Source of the DNA: Anaerolineaceae bacterium
Lineage (GTDB): Bacteria; Chloroflexota; Anaerolineae; Aggregatilineales; Phototrophicaceae
Direction: 5' to 3'
Length of the DNA stretch: 64,000 nucleotides
NCBI GenBank assembly: GCA_020634165.1
Contig: JACKCF010000001.1
Span: forward strand, 930,001-994,000
Below the pieces are notes generated by a model. It was not told the origin of the DNA, searched no databases, and was given only the letters and a program-made list of their open reading frames with translations. The number at the start of each line of letters is the position of its first letter. Position 1 is the first letter of the stretch. Positions 47,377 through 55,246 of the stretch are shown one piece after another. The position numbers and the translations under genes are program-made.

Positions 47377-47404
47377 AAAGGGCGCTGAAAAGCGTCCTTT
47401 TTTT
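47377..47404 (+). terminator. Intrinsic terminator after the S41 gene
   Basis: A 10-bp stem AAAGGGCGCT/AGCGTCCTTT (one G:T) with a GAAA loop is followed by TTTT. Confidence 0.88.
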
Positions 47405-47412
47405 GACTCAGT

Positions 47413-47919
47413 ATGGATAAGATGATGCACGAACCGCAAGCTCCCAAAACAATAACCGGACGCCTGATTGATGGCACGCCCGCTACGTTAGACGTCGCTC
47501 GCATGACCTGGCGCCCTTCGGCCTATGGTGTCTGCTTCGATGACCAGGGCCGCGTTCTGCTGCTGGATAATGTCTATAATGGTCGGCGCGAGTTCCCTGG
47601 CGGCGGTGTGGAAATTTGGGAGTCGCTCTCAGATGCCGTTGTCCGTGAGGTGTGGGAAGAGACAGGTTTGCACGTCACCATCGGTACCATGTTCCATACC
47701 CAGGAGGCTTTCTACCTGACGCCCGGTGGCAGTCACTGGCATGTACTCCAACACTATTTCTTCGTCACAATCGATGGTGGCGACCTGCGCGACAGCATCA
47801 TCCCTGGTGAATATGCCCAGAACCCGCATTGGGCCGATCCGCAAACACTCCAGCCGGATGATCTGACCATCGGCTGGGAAGCCTTGCAATCCGCCCTGGA
47901 GCAACACGATAGAGGTTAA
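47413..47919 (+). CDS. NUDIX hydrolase
   Basis: The 168 residues hold one NUDIX domain. The box GX5EX7REUXEEXGU is met exactly by the stretch from 'GGVEIWE' through 'REVWEETGLH'. Upstream 'AYGVCFDDQGRVLLLDNVYNGRREFPGGG' gives the preceding strands and the downstream 'GGSHWHVLQHYFFVTIDGGD' the substrate side. Such enzymes hydrolyse nucleoside diphosphate-linked compounds; the substrate is not predictable. It starts only 9 bp after the terminator T run, so its promoter must overlap the end of the S41 gene, or transcription reads through. No clear ribosome site precedes ATG 47413; the ATGs at 47422 and 47425 are alternatives. Confidence 0.88.
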   Translation: MDKMMHEPQAPKTITGRLIDGTPATLDVARMTWRPSAYGVCFDDQGRVLLLDNVYNGRREFPGGGVEIWESLSDAVVREVWEETGLHVTIGTMFHTQEAFYLTPGGSHWHVLQHYFFVTIDGGDLRDSIIPGEYAQNPHWADPQTLQPDDLTIGWEALQSALEQHDRG

Positions 47920-48096
47920 GCAATAATTCGTAGTTTGAGCCTATGGGACTTATGCTAGCTTCCAAAGAGCCATGAAAGGCATCCTTCCACCTCATGGGGG
48001 AAGGACTGAGGATAGGGGTCAGGCAGCACAAAAGCAGCCAGAATCTGTTGACATGTATAGGTTGGCAGTAAGGGGGAATGGCGCTGCCTTGCCTGT

Positions 48097-49032
48097 TTAG
48101 TCCCCAACAGCAGGCCGAGTCTTAATCCGGTTCAACCGAGAAAACAGCCGCAAATTCACAATGCCGATGCCCGCGAAAATCAGGGCCGCGCCGCCAATGA
48201 TGAACAGGTCCAACTGCTCACCCAGTAGCACAACGCCCAGAATCAGCCCAACCGCCGGAACGACATACGTCACCATTGTAGAACGGGAGGCTCCCAGGCG
48301 GCTGACCACTTCGTAGAACATCAGGTAAGCGACGAAGGTATTGACCACGCCCAGCGTGATGATCGCCAGCAGGGCGGTCGTGCCCAGGTCGCTATTGACC
48401 GTCGGCGGCACATCCAGGAACTGCATACCCAGGAACATGAAGATCATTTCGGCAATCGCGCCACTGAGCATGGCTGTTGCTGCCAGCACAATCGGTTCCA
48501 GCTTGCCCTGGATCATCTTGCGACTGAATACCGTGAACGAGGCATAGAAAATTGACGAGCCGATCATGCCGAGTTGGCCCAGCAGCCCACCCGTGATGAT
48601 CTCGCTGCCTTGCCAGTTCCGCGCCGCCAGAATGATGATGCCCAGGAAGCCCACAATCAGGCCGAGTACCTTCTGCGGTGTGATGCGCTCATCCTTAAAA
48701 GCAAAATGGGCGATCACCAAACCGAACAGAGCGGTAGTCGCTTGCAGGACGCTCGCCAGTCCGCTGTCAATTTGTGTCTCACTGAAGCCAATCAGCGCAA
48801 AGGGAATCGCATTATTGCCAACGCCGATGATGGCGGCATTGCGCCAGGTACGCCAATCTTTCGGAAGAGGGCGCCTGCGCGCGATCACGACGATCCACAT
48901 CAGGAAGGCCGCAATCCCCAGCCGGATGAACATCACCTGCAAAGGATGCACCGATTCCACGCCGACGCGGATCAGCATGAATGACGAACCCCATATAAGC
49001 CCAATGGCCCAGAACATGATCCATGCGCCCAA
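48097..49032 (-). CDS. EamA-family (drug/metabolite) transporter
   Basis: The 311 residues have ten membrane helices in two EamA repeats: repeat 1 starts 'WIMFWAIGLIWGSSFMLIRVGVESVHPLQVMFIRL' and repeat 2 'GQLGMIGSSIFYASFTVFSRKM'. The second ends with 'VVPAVGLILGVVLLGEQLDLFIIGGAALIFAGI', the usual terminal signature. It exports small metabolites such as amino acids; specificity unknown. The start is TTG, 6 nt after AAGGGG; an ATG at 49017 would remove the first residues of helix 1. It is a single leftward gene with about 170 bp free on both sides. Confidence 0.9.
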   Translation of the reverse strand: MGAWIMFWAIGLIWGSSFMLIRVGVESVHPLQVMFIRLGIAAFLMWIVVIARRRPLPKDWRTWRNAAIIGVGNNAIPFALIGFSETQIDSGLASVLQATTALFGLVIAHFAFKDERITPQKVLGLIVGFLGIIILAARNWQGSEIITGGLLGQLGMIGSSIFYASFTVFSRKMIQGKLEPIVLAATAMLSGAIAEMIFMFLGMQFLDVPPTVNSDLGTTALLAIITLGVVNTFVAYLMFYEVVSRLGASRSTMVTYVVPAVGLILGVVLLGEQLDLFIIGGAALIFAGIGIVNLRLFSRLNRIKTRPAVGD

Positions 49033-49201
49033 GATGCGCCCCTTTTGTCATAGTTGAAGTGAGTCAGCTAACGACTGGTTTATATCACTTGAAACGAAGC
49101 CGTGCCTCCCGATCCTTGCGGTATCAGGGAATGGTCTAAAGCATAGGATTCTCGACAGAGTAGGTCAAAGGCCAGCACAGACCAAATCGTCTGTTTTGGG
49201 C

Positions 49202-50041
49202 TTAGGGTAGGCGGTCATTCAGCCAGCCGATGATATCTGCCAGCACCTGGTCACGAATTGGCTCATTCATGACCTCATGACGCATGCCAGGGTAGGTTAT
49301 CAGCTTTTTGTCAGGGCTACCTGCCTGCTTATGGACCGTATAGCTGCCGCTGATGGGTGTCAGCTTGTCTTCTTCACCGTGACCAATCAGCAGGGGCAGT
49401 TTGAGTTCATGTGCCCGCTGGTTGATCTCGCGTCCGGCTTTGATGAGTACCCAGCCCAGGCCTGCACTCATTGGCTTGTGCATCACCAGTGGATCGTCAT
49501 CGAAGGCCTGATTCACGGCTGGGTCGGTTGTCAGCACGCTGGAATCTCCACCCAGGTTGAGGCGGAGTCTTGGCGCCAGCGTACCCAACAGTCGTACCAC
49601 AGGTATCAGCGCCTTTGGATACGCATCCTCGCCTTTAGTGGCTGTACCTGTGATGACCAGTGCCGCCAGGTCTTTTTGGTACTTCAGAGTAAACATCAGG
49701 CTGATGATGCTGCCCATGCTGTGCCCAAGCATGGCAATCGGCAAGCCCGCATGCCTGGCCTGCACCTGCTCAAAATACTGCCGCAAATCGGCAACAGGCT
49801 CATCAACCGAAGCATAGTGCGCCCGTTCGCCTTCGCTCTGGCCGTGCCCCTTATGATCCAGCCCATAAACAGCCCAGCCTTGTTTCACCAATGCTGCGGC
49901 TACATGGCTGTAGCGCCCGATGTGCTCCGCGTGGCCATGCACAATCATGACCACCGCCGTTGGCTCACGATCCGGTAGCCAACTCTCTGTATAAATCTTC
50001 AAGCCATCTTTATTGGTAAAACTTCCTGTGCTGTGCTGCAT
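49202..50041 (-). CDS. Alpha/beta hydrolase, monoacylglycerol-lipase-like
   Basis: The 279 residues include 'SFTNKDGLKIYTESWLP', 'VVMIVHGHAEHIGRYSHVAAALVKQGW' (oxyanion HG block), 'VYGLDHKGHGQSEGERAHY', the nucleophile elbow 'IAMLGHSMGSIISL' (GHSMG), catalytic Asp in 'LLIGHGEEDKLTP' and catalytic His in 'PGMRHEVMNEP'. This set is typical of Hydrolase_4/monoacylglycerol lipases, cytoplasmic here because no signal peptide is present. Lysophospholipid or glyceride cleavage is the likely role. AGGAA precedes ATG. It follows the orphan hypothetical gene by 20 bp. Confidence 0.9.
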   Translation of the reverse strand: MQHSTGSFTNKDGLKIYTESWLPDREPTAVVMIVHGHAEHIGRYSHVAAALVKQGWAVYGLDHKGHGQSEGERAHYASVDEPVADLRQYFEQVQARHAGLPIAMLGHSMGSIISLMFTLKYQKDLAALVITGTATKGEDAYPKALIPVVRLLGTLAPRLRLNLGGDSSVLTTDPAVNQAFDDDPLVMHKPMSAGLGWVLIKAGREINQRAHELKLPLLIGHGEEDKLTPISGSYTVHKQAGSPDKKLITYPGMRHEVMNEPIRDQVLADIIGWLNDRLP

Positions 50042-50061
50042 ACTAAGTTCCTACGGCATTA

Positions 50062-50574
50062 TCAGACAACTTTTAGGTCACCATCGTCAGTGACGATACA
50101 CTTTACTACTTCTACCTCTTCTCGTGACACTCCGAGAACGGGTGGTGTCACCTCTACTAAGTATGTAGTGCTTTCTTCGCGATAAAAAAGCGTGACACGA
50201 GGAGCATTGTGATTATCACGAAACATGCCGATGTAACCATCACACCATGAAAATTGTGAAATCCAATGTATGAAGCTCAGAGATGTTTCCCAATCAGCAC
50301 AAGGAACAATTCGCATTGTCATGCTGTAAAGCTCATCTGTTTCTTTGCTCAAACGGAGAAAGCAATCTCCTGGCATCAAGAGGCTGTGAACACTACAAAA
50401 GACTTTTTCCCAGTCAGTTTTTCTAAAGAAAGCATGTTCAGGTAATTCAGGCAACTGATTCTTAGCAGATTGTGACTCAAACAAACTGATGCCATATCGA
50501 ACTACATCAGTAACAGATTGCGGTGTTTCACTAGTCAAGATCAACGAAAGCGCGATTTCGTATTCATAACCCAT
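50062..50574 (-). CDS. Hypothetical protein of atypical composition
   Basis: The 170 residues form no family I recognise. The sequence is clearly more A/T-rich in third positions than its neighbours, uses more Ser, Phe and Cys ('HAFFRKTDWEKVFCSVHSLLM', 'SFIHWISQFSWCDGYIGMF') and has no signal peptide or membrane helix. It looks like a small alpha/beta immunity- or SMI1/Imm-type protein in size and aromatic content, but this is only an impression. It sits beside an A/T-rich repeat (50590-50640), between the alpha/beta hydrolase and the FHA gene. Recent acquisition is a reasonable inference. Confidence 0.65.
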   Translation of the reverse strand: MGYEYEIALSLILTSETPQSVTDVVRYGISLFESQSAKNQLPELPEHAFFRKTDWEKVFCSVHSLLMPGDCFLRLSKETDELYSMTMRIVPCADWETSLSFIHWISQFSWCDGYIGMFRDNHNAPRVTLFYREESTTYLVEVTPPVLGVSREEVEVVKCIVTDDGDLKVV

Positions 50575-50589
50575 AGGGTTACCAACTCA

Positions 50590-50640
50590 AACTAAAAACT
50601 ATCAACTAAAAACTATTAACTAACGACTAAAAACTCACAA
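50590..50640. repeat. A/T-rich tandem repeat, 14-bp unit
   Basis: AACTAAAAACTATC at 50590-50603 and AACTAAAAACTATT at 50604-50617 are followed by two decayed copies. It lies between the FHA gene and the atypical hypothetical gene. Slippage product or insertion scar. Confidence 0.75.
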
Positions 50641-50644
50641 CTCC

Positions 50645-51031
50645 CTACCCATACGTCATCGGGACATCCAGCCGCAGCCACGTGCGCCCAATACGGAACA
50701 GCGTCCCCGGACGCAGTTCAACACGGTTGATGATGGGATCGCTCATCTTCTCGATGAAGGTGCCATTGCGGCTGCCGCCATCTTCCAGCCAGAAGTGCAG
50801 CAAAAATGGCAGTGAGGTCGCGTCCGTGTCGGTGATATGCTTGGCGTGGCAGCCAACCCGCGCATGCAACCGCGATACCTGATTATCGAAGGCCATGTGT
50901 ACGTCGCAGGTATCGCGGCGGCCAATGGTGATGATGCGTTCTTCGCCAGCTTGCGGCTGCTCAAAATTCAGGATTTTGCCATCCAGCGGACCACTCATAA
51001 ATGTGATACTGATTTCGCCTCGTCCGGGCAT
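50645..51031 (-). CDS. FHA-domain protein
   Basis: The 128 residues are one FHA phosphothreonine-binding domain. Strands start 'ISITFMSGPLDGKILNFEQP'. The binding loops are 'ITIGRRDTCDV' (conserved Gly-Arg), 'VSRLHARVGC' (Ser-x-x-His) and 'GGSRNGTFIE' (Ser-Arg-Asn-Gly-Thr), all present, so pThr recognition should be intact. It follows the giant TPR kinase by 24 bp behind GAGGTAAG, thus in the same operon. The natural inference is that it reads phosphothreonines placed by that kinase. There is no other domain, so it probably works as an adaptor. Confidence 0.92.
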   Translation of the reverse strand: MPGRGEISITFMSGPLDGKILNFEQPQAGEERIITIGRRDTCDVHMAFDNQVSRLHARVGCHAKHITDTDATSLPFLLHFWLEDGGSRNGTFIEKMSDPIINRVELRPGTLFRIGRTWLRLDVPMTYG

Positions 51032-51055
51032 CTTGCTTACCTCATGATGTAGAAA

Positions 51056-54000
51056 CTAGTCACAGCGGCCCATCTTGTCGAGCTTGCGCAGCTTGTCGCG
51101 CGTCGGAATATGGTTGCCGTCTATTTGCAGCGCCTTCTGGAAGGCATTGTGCGCGTCCTCTTTTTTGCCAGTACGGCACAGGGCTTCGCCATAATTATGC
51201 CAGAACCAGACATCGCGCTTGTCGAAGTGTACGGCTTGCTCGTAGCATGCCAGGGCATCCGTCCAGCGGTCGAGTTCACCCAGGCACAGGCCCTTGCCAT
51301 TCCAGGCCCAGGCATAGGTACTGTCGATATCGAGCGCGCGTGTATAACTGGCCAGGGCCTCATTATACCGCTTCATCCGCCGTTCGACCTGACCGCGCCG
51401 CGCCCACAGTTGGGCATTATCTGGCATCTCAGTCGTGGCTTGCTCGATAGTCGTCAGTGCTTCATCTCGACGACCCATTTCCAGCAGCGTACTCATCTTG
51501 TTGATGTAATACCACATACTGGTTGGCTCATACTCGATGGCCTTGCTGTAGCTCTCGATGGCTTCTTCCAGTTGGCCCATATTCTTAAGCGTCAGTGCGC
51601 GACCGCTCCAGGCCCAGGCATAATCCGGTCGGCACTCTACAGCTTTGTCATAGGAAGCCAGCGCTTCGTCATAGCGCCGCAGCGTTCGTAGCGCCTGTCC
51701 GCACTTCGACCAGCTTTCGGCATGGTTCGGGTCGATGCTAAGGGCTTCGTCCAGCGCTTCCAGCGCCTTCTCCGGCTCCTGATGCACCAGCAGTTCCTCG
51801 GCATAGTTGTACCATGACCAGATATCGGACTCATCCAGTTCTAGCGCCTGCCGGAACGAGATAATCGCCTCGTCGTGGCGGCGCAACTGGCTGAGTGTGA
51901 GGCCGCGCCCACTCCATGCCCAGCTATATTCTGGCTCCAGTTCAACAGCCCGTGTATAGCTCGAAAGGGCATCTTCCAGCCGGTGCAGCTTCCTTAGAAC
52001 CTGCCCATGCTTGGCCCAGATATAAGCGCTGCGGTTGCTCAGTTCCAACGCCTTATTCAGCAAACCGAGCGCTTCCTCGTTCTGTTCCAGCAGCACCAGA
52101 ATATCGGCCTGCTTATAGATATAGCTGGCCTGATTCGGTGCGTGCAAACTCGCCTTGCGATAAGCGTCGAGCGCTTCATCGTAGCGATTCATCATTTCCA
52201 GCGTGATGCCCAGCTCGTTCCAGGCCCAGGCATAATCCGGCGCGATCTGCGTTGCCTTGCGGATGGCATCGACGGATTCCTGCAATTTACCCTGCTGTCG
52301 GCAGATATTGCCGAGCAGTGCCCAACTGCCGCTGTGCTGATCGTTGAGGTCGAGGGCTTTCTTCAGCACATCCAACGCCTCGTCGAAGCGTTCCAGCAGC
52401 GCCAGCACCTTACCCTGGTTGTACCAGTACCATTCGCGCTCCGGGGCTAGCTCCGTCGCCTGCTGATAGCACTCAAGCGCTTCTTCATAGCGCTCTAGCT
52501 GTTCCAGCACGATTCCGCGGCCATTGATCGCCCAATCAAACGAGGGATCAAGTTCAATCGCCTGTTCATAGGCAGCGAGCGCGCCATCAAGCTGCTTGAT
52601 GTAACGTAAAATCTGGGCCTTTTTGCCCCAGGTTGGCGCGTGATTGCGATCAATGCGGATGGCCTGTTCAATCGGTTCGAGCGCTTCTTCGTAGCGACCA
52701 ATATTGACCAGCGTTTCGGCCAGGTTGTACCAGTGCCAGACGACTTCCGGCTCGTACTGGGTCGCTCGCTTAAAGGCGATGATGGCTTCTCGTGATTTGC
52801 CGAGTGCCTTCAGCGATAAGCCATAGCCGTTGTGCGCCCAGGCATAATCCGGTTGCAGTTCTGTGGCTTTTTCATAAGCACCGACCGCATCCTGGAACTG
52901 CTCCTGCATGCGGTAAATCTGGCCCAATTTGGCCCAGCTATTCGGGTGTCGCGCGTCGATTTCCAGCCCTTGCTTGACGATAGCGGCGGCTTCGTCATAG
53001 CGCTCCAGCTTTTGCAGAATATCCCCTCGGTTGTACCAGATCCACACATCATTGGGGTTCAGCATGGTCGCCCGCTCGAAGGACGCCAGCGCGTCTTCCA
53101 TCTGGCCCATGCGGTCCAGAATGATGCCCTTGCCATTATGCGCCCAGGCATAATCTGGCTTAAGTTCCAGCGCGCGGTCATAACACGCCAGCGAATCTTC
53201 ATAGCGTTCCAGCAGACGCAGAGTGCGACCTTTGCGCGCCCACGCCCACCAGTAATCGGGTTGCAGCGCAATCGCCTGATCGTATGTTGCGACCGATTCT
53301 TCCAGACGGCCCAACTCCGTCAGCGAATAGCCTTTGTCCATCAGCTCGCGGGCTTCCAGTGCCAACCCTTCGTATTCCAGCGCAGGCAGGGAACCATAGT
53401 GCGCCTCATAGACAATCACCAGATCGTCATGCAGCGCTTCCCAGGTCTGTGGACGCTCATCCGGCGACTTGCTCAGGCAGCGTAGTGTCAGGTCAACCAG
53501 CGTTTGTGGTACGCCTTGCAGTTCAGTGGGGTCGAAGTCCGGCATCTGCTTGATGTGAGCTTCGCGCCAGGCTTTTGTCCCTTTGACCTTGAACACGTGG
53601 TGGCCCGTTAGCATTTCGTACATCAGGCAGCCAAAAGCATAAATGTCTGACCGATGATCGACATCCCGTGATTCACATTGTTCCGGTGACATATATGGCG
53701 GTGTGCCCACGACAGCATTAAGCCGCGTCAGGCGGCTGTCGGCATCATCAGGATTGTAATCATCATCTTCGTTTTCCACATCGCGCTCAATCGACCGTAC
53801 CAGCCCGAAGTCCGTTACTTTGGCGATGGAATCATAAGTGACGAGGATATTCGCTGGTTTGAGATCGCGATGCACCAGCCCCGGAATCTTGCTGAGAGCA
53901 TGCTGCATCCCTAGCGTGATGTGGATGCCGAACAGCATGGCCTGCTCGGTGGTCAGCATCGCATGGCCGATCCATGTGCTCAGATCGACCCCCAGGCCCT

Positions 54001-55132
54001 CCGGCCCGCTGATGTGCTCCAGAATGATATGCGGTCGATTATTGATATTCTGTACCAGCCGCGCCTGCACAATATGCGGGTGCTTTTCCAGATTGACCCA
54101 GGTATAGGCTTCCTGCTCAAAGCGCGCAACGGCACGGGCATTATCGAGGAAGCGCGGTTGGAACGATTTGATCGCCACAGGCAAGCGCTGCTCATGGTCA
54201 TAGCACAGGTAGACGATGCCCATACCGCCCAGCCGGACATCAGCCACTTCATAGCGGTCGAGCATGCGGCTGCCAATATCAAAATCGTAAATATCGCTGG
54301 GGATGCCGCGTGGGACGCGCTTACGCTGGCTGCGCCCATTAATGCCTTCCGCTTCTGGCGCAAAGAACGTGATGGCAGTCAGTTCATCGTCTTCTGCATT
54401 TGCCCCGCGTGTCTCATCCTGAACGCTGCGCGGCTCAATCTCAATCGATTCCGACACTGGCGGCTCTTCCGCCAGTTGCGTGCCCGTGACGTCGCTCAGA
54501 TATTCATCCAGATTTTGCGATTCGCCAAATTCCGTCACCTGGGTATCGTCGTTGCTCATCTCAGAGGACTGTTGCAAATCCAGCAGGGTGGCATTCTCGC
54601 CATTCAGATGCTGCTGATATTGCTCAACGAGGTTGTTGGCCTGCAAGCGATTGACAGTGGTCACAGGCAGATCGTCATTGGCATCACGCGCGATCACCCA
54701 CAGCGCCGTTGCCATATTGCGCGGCGTCGGGAAAGCGGTCGCCATGTCCAGCGTCCACTGCGCGAACTTATCCAGCGCATTAGCGGCCATCGCGCGGTCG
54801 ATGTCGCTGTTGGCGGCACCTTGCGCCCGCTGATAAGCCAGCAGCGTTTTACCAGCATAAAAAATACGCAGCCGATGATCGTCGCTGAATACCAGCTTCG
54901 CGCACAAATCACCCAACAGGAAGTAATAATCGACAGCATTGTCATTACGCAGCGCGAGTCGCCCATTAAGTTGAATATCAGGGTTGGGATCAGACGCGAA
55001 GGGATCGCTGCCATCGCCAGGGTGGGCCTGGCCCAGCAAGCGCCGTTGATCCGCAGTCGCTAGGGTGGCGGGTTTACGATTGGTCAGTGGGGGTAAGGTA
55101 TTGATCGTAAAAGCTCCTGAAAACAGTAACAA
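51056..55132 (-). CDS. Giant Ser/Thr protein kinase with 22 TPR repeats
   Basis: This is a protein of about 1358 residues. An N-terminal alpha-rich region (about 1-280) is followed by a Hanks-type kinase (about 292-565): 'VRLGGMGIVYL' (Gly loop), Lys in 'VAIKSF', 'VHRDLKPANIL' (catalytic loop), 'VTDFGLVRS' and 'GTPPYMSPEQC', so activity is expected. From about 590 to 1345 there are 22 TPR motifs (34 residues each) arranged as a three-TPR super-repeat, a large binding platform. No membrane segment is seen. The start is uncertain: the first in-frame start is TTG 55132 with no ribosome site, whereas a good AGGAG lies 25 nt inside it, 8 nt before an ATC codon. The next TTG would remove 30 residues, all N-terminal to the kinase. 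Confidence 0.9.
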   Translation of the reverse strand: MLLFSGAFTINTLPPLTNRKPATLATADQRRLLGQAHPGDGSDPFASDPNPDIQLNGRLALRNDNAVDYYFLLGDLCAKLVFSDDHRLRIFYAGKTLLAYQRAQGAANSDIDRAMAANALDKFAQWTLDMATAFPTPRNMATALWVIARDANDDLPVTTVNRLQANNLVEQYQQHLNGENATLLDLQQSSEMSNDDTQVTEFGESQNLDEYLSDVTGTQLAEEPPVSESIEIEPRSVQDETRGANAEDDELTAITFFAPEAEGINGRSQRKRVPRGIPSDIYDFDIGSRMLDRYEVADVRLGGMGIVYLCYDHEQRLPVAIKSFQPRFLDNARAVARFEQEAYTWVNLEKHPHIVQARLVQNINNRPHIILEHISGPEGLGVDLSTWIGHAMLTTEQAMLFGIHITLGMQHALSKIPGLVHRDLKPANILVTYDSIAKVTDFGLVRSIERDVENEDDDYNPDDADSRLTRLNAVVGTPPYMSPEQCESRDVDHRSDIYAFGCLMYEMLTGHHVFKVKGTKAWREAHIKQMPDFDPTELQGVPQTLVDLTLRCLSKSPDERPQTWEALHDDLVIVYEAHYGSLPALEYEGLALEARELMDKGYSLTELGRLEESVATYDQAIALQPDYWWAWARKGRTLRLLERYEDSLACYDRALELKPDYAWAHNGKGIILDRMGQMEDALASFERATMLNPNDVWIWYNRGDILQKLERYDEAAAIVKQGLEIDARHPNSWAKLGQIYRMQEQFQDAVGAYEKATELQPDYAWAHNGYGLSLKALGKSREAIIAFKRATQYEPEVVWHWYNLAETLVNIGRYEEALEPIEQAIRIDRNHAPTWGKKAQILRYIKQLDGALAAYEQAIELDPSFDWAINGRGIVLEQLERYEEALECYQQATELAPEREWYWYNQGKVLALLERFDEALDVLKKALDLNDQHSGSWALLGNICRQQGKLQESVDAIRKATQIAPDYAWAWNELGITLEMMNRYDEALDAYRKASLHAPNQASYIYKQADILVLLEQNEEALGLLNKALELSNRSAYIWAKHGQVLRKLHRLEDALSSYTRAVELEPEYSWAWSGRGLTLSQLRRHDEAIISFRQALELDESDIWSWYNYAEELLVHQEPEKALEALDEALSIDPNHAESWSKCGQALRTLRRYDEALASYDKAVECRPDYAWAWSGRALTLKNMGQLEEAIESYSKAIEYEPTSMWYYINKMSTLLEMGRRDEALTTIEQATTEMPDNAQLWARRGQVERRMKRYNEALASYTRALDIDSTYAWAWNGKGLCLGELDRWTDALACYEQAVHFDKRDVWFWHNYGEALCRTGKKEDAHNAFQKALQIDGNHIPTRDKLRKLDKMGRCD
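51060..53370 (-). repeat. 306-bp super-repeat (three TPRs), about seven copies
   Basis: Successive TPRs cycle through three types, recognised by their ends and starts: a 'YAWAW' end followed by 'NGKG/SGRG', a 'xWxW' end followed by 'YN', and an 'xxSW' end followed by 'AKxGQ'. The cycle of 102 residues (306 bp) recurs about seven times with diverged DNA, indicating growth by duplication of a three-TPR block. Confidence 0.8.
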
Positions 55133-55147
55133 ACAAGCAATACTTTT

Positions 55148-55176
55148 GAGAAGGCTGATACATCATCAGCCTTCTC
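55148..55176 (-). promoter_or_regulatory. Perfect 12-bp hairpin in the leader of the TPR kinase
   Basis: GAGAAGGCTGAT/ATCAGCCTTCTC with a 5-nt loop lies between the Clp-like gene and the kinase gene. On the minus strand it is followed by A residues, not T, so it does not fit a terminator for the upstream gene. It could be an RNA processing or translation-control element, or a protein-binding site. Confidence 0.5.
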
Positions 55177-55246
55177 GCCAGACAATTGTAACTCGTTTGG
55201 TCCCGTTGTAGGCAGGGAGTTTGTTACAGAATTTTAGGTGTGAATA

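Noticed and set aside
53921..55063. 380-codon + strand frame inside the TPR kinase gene
   Set aside because: Antisense shadow of the kinase domain; no ribosome site or recognisable motif.
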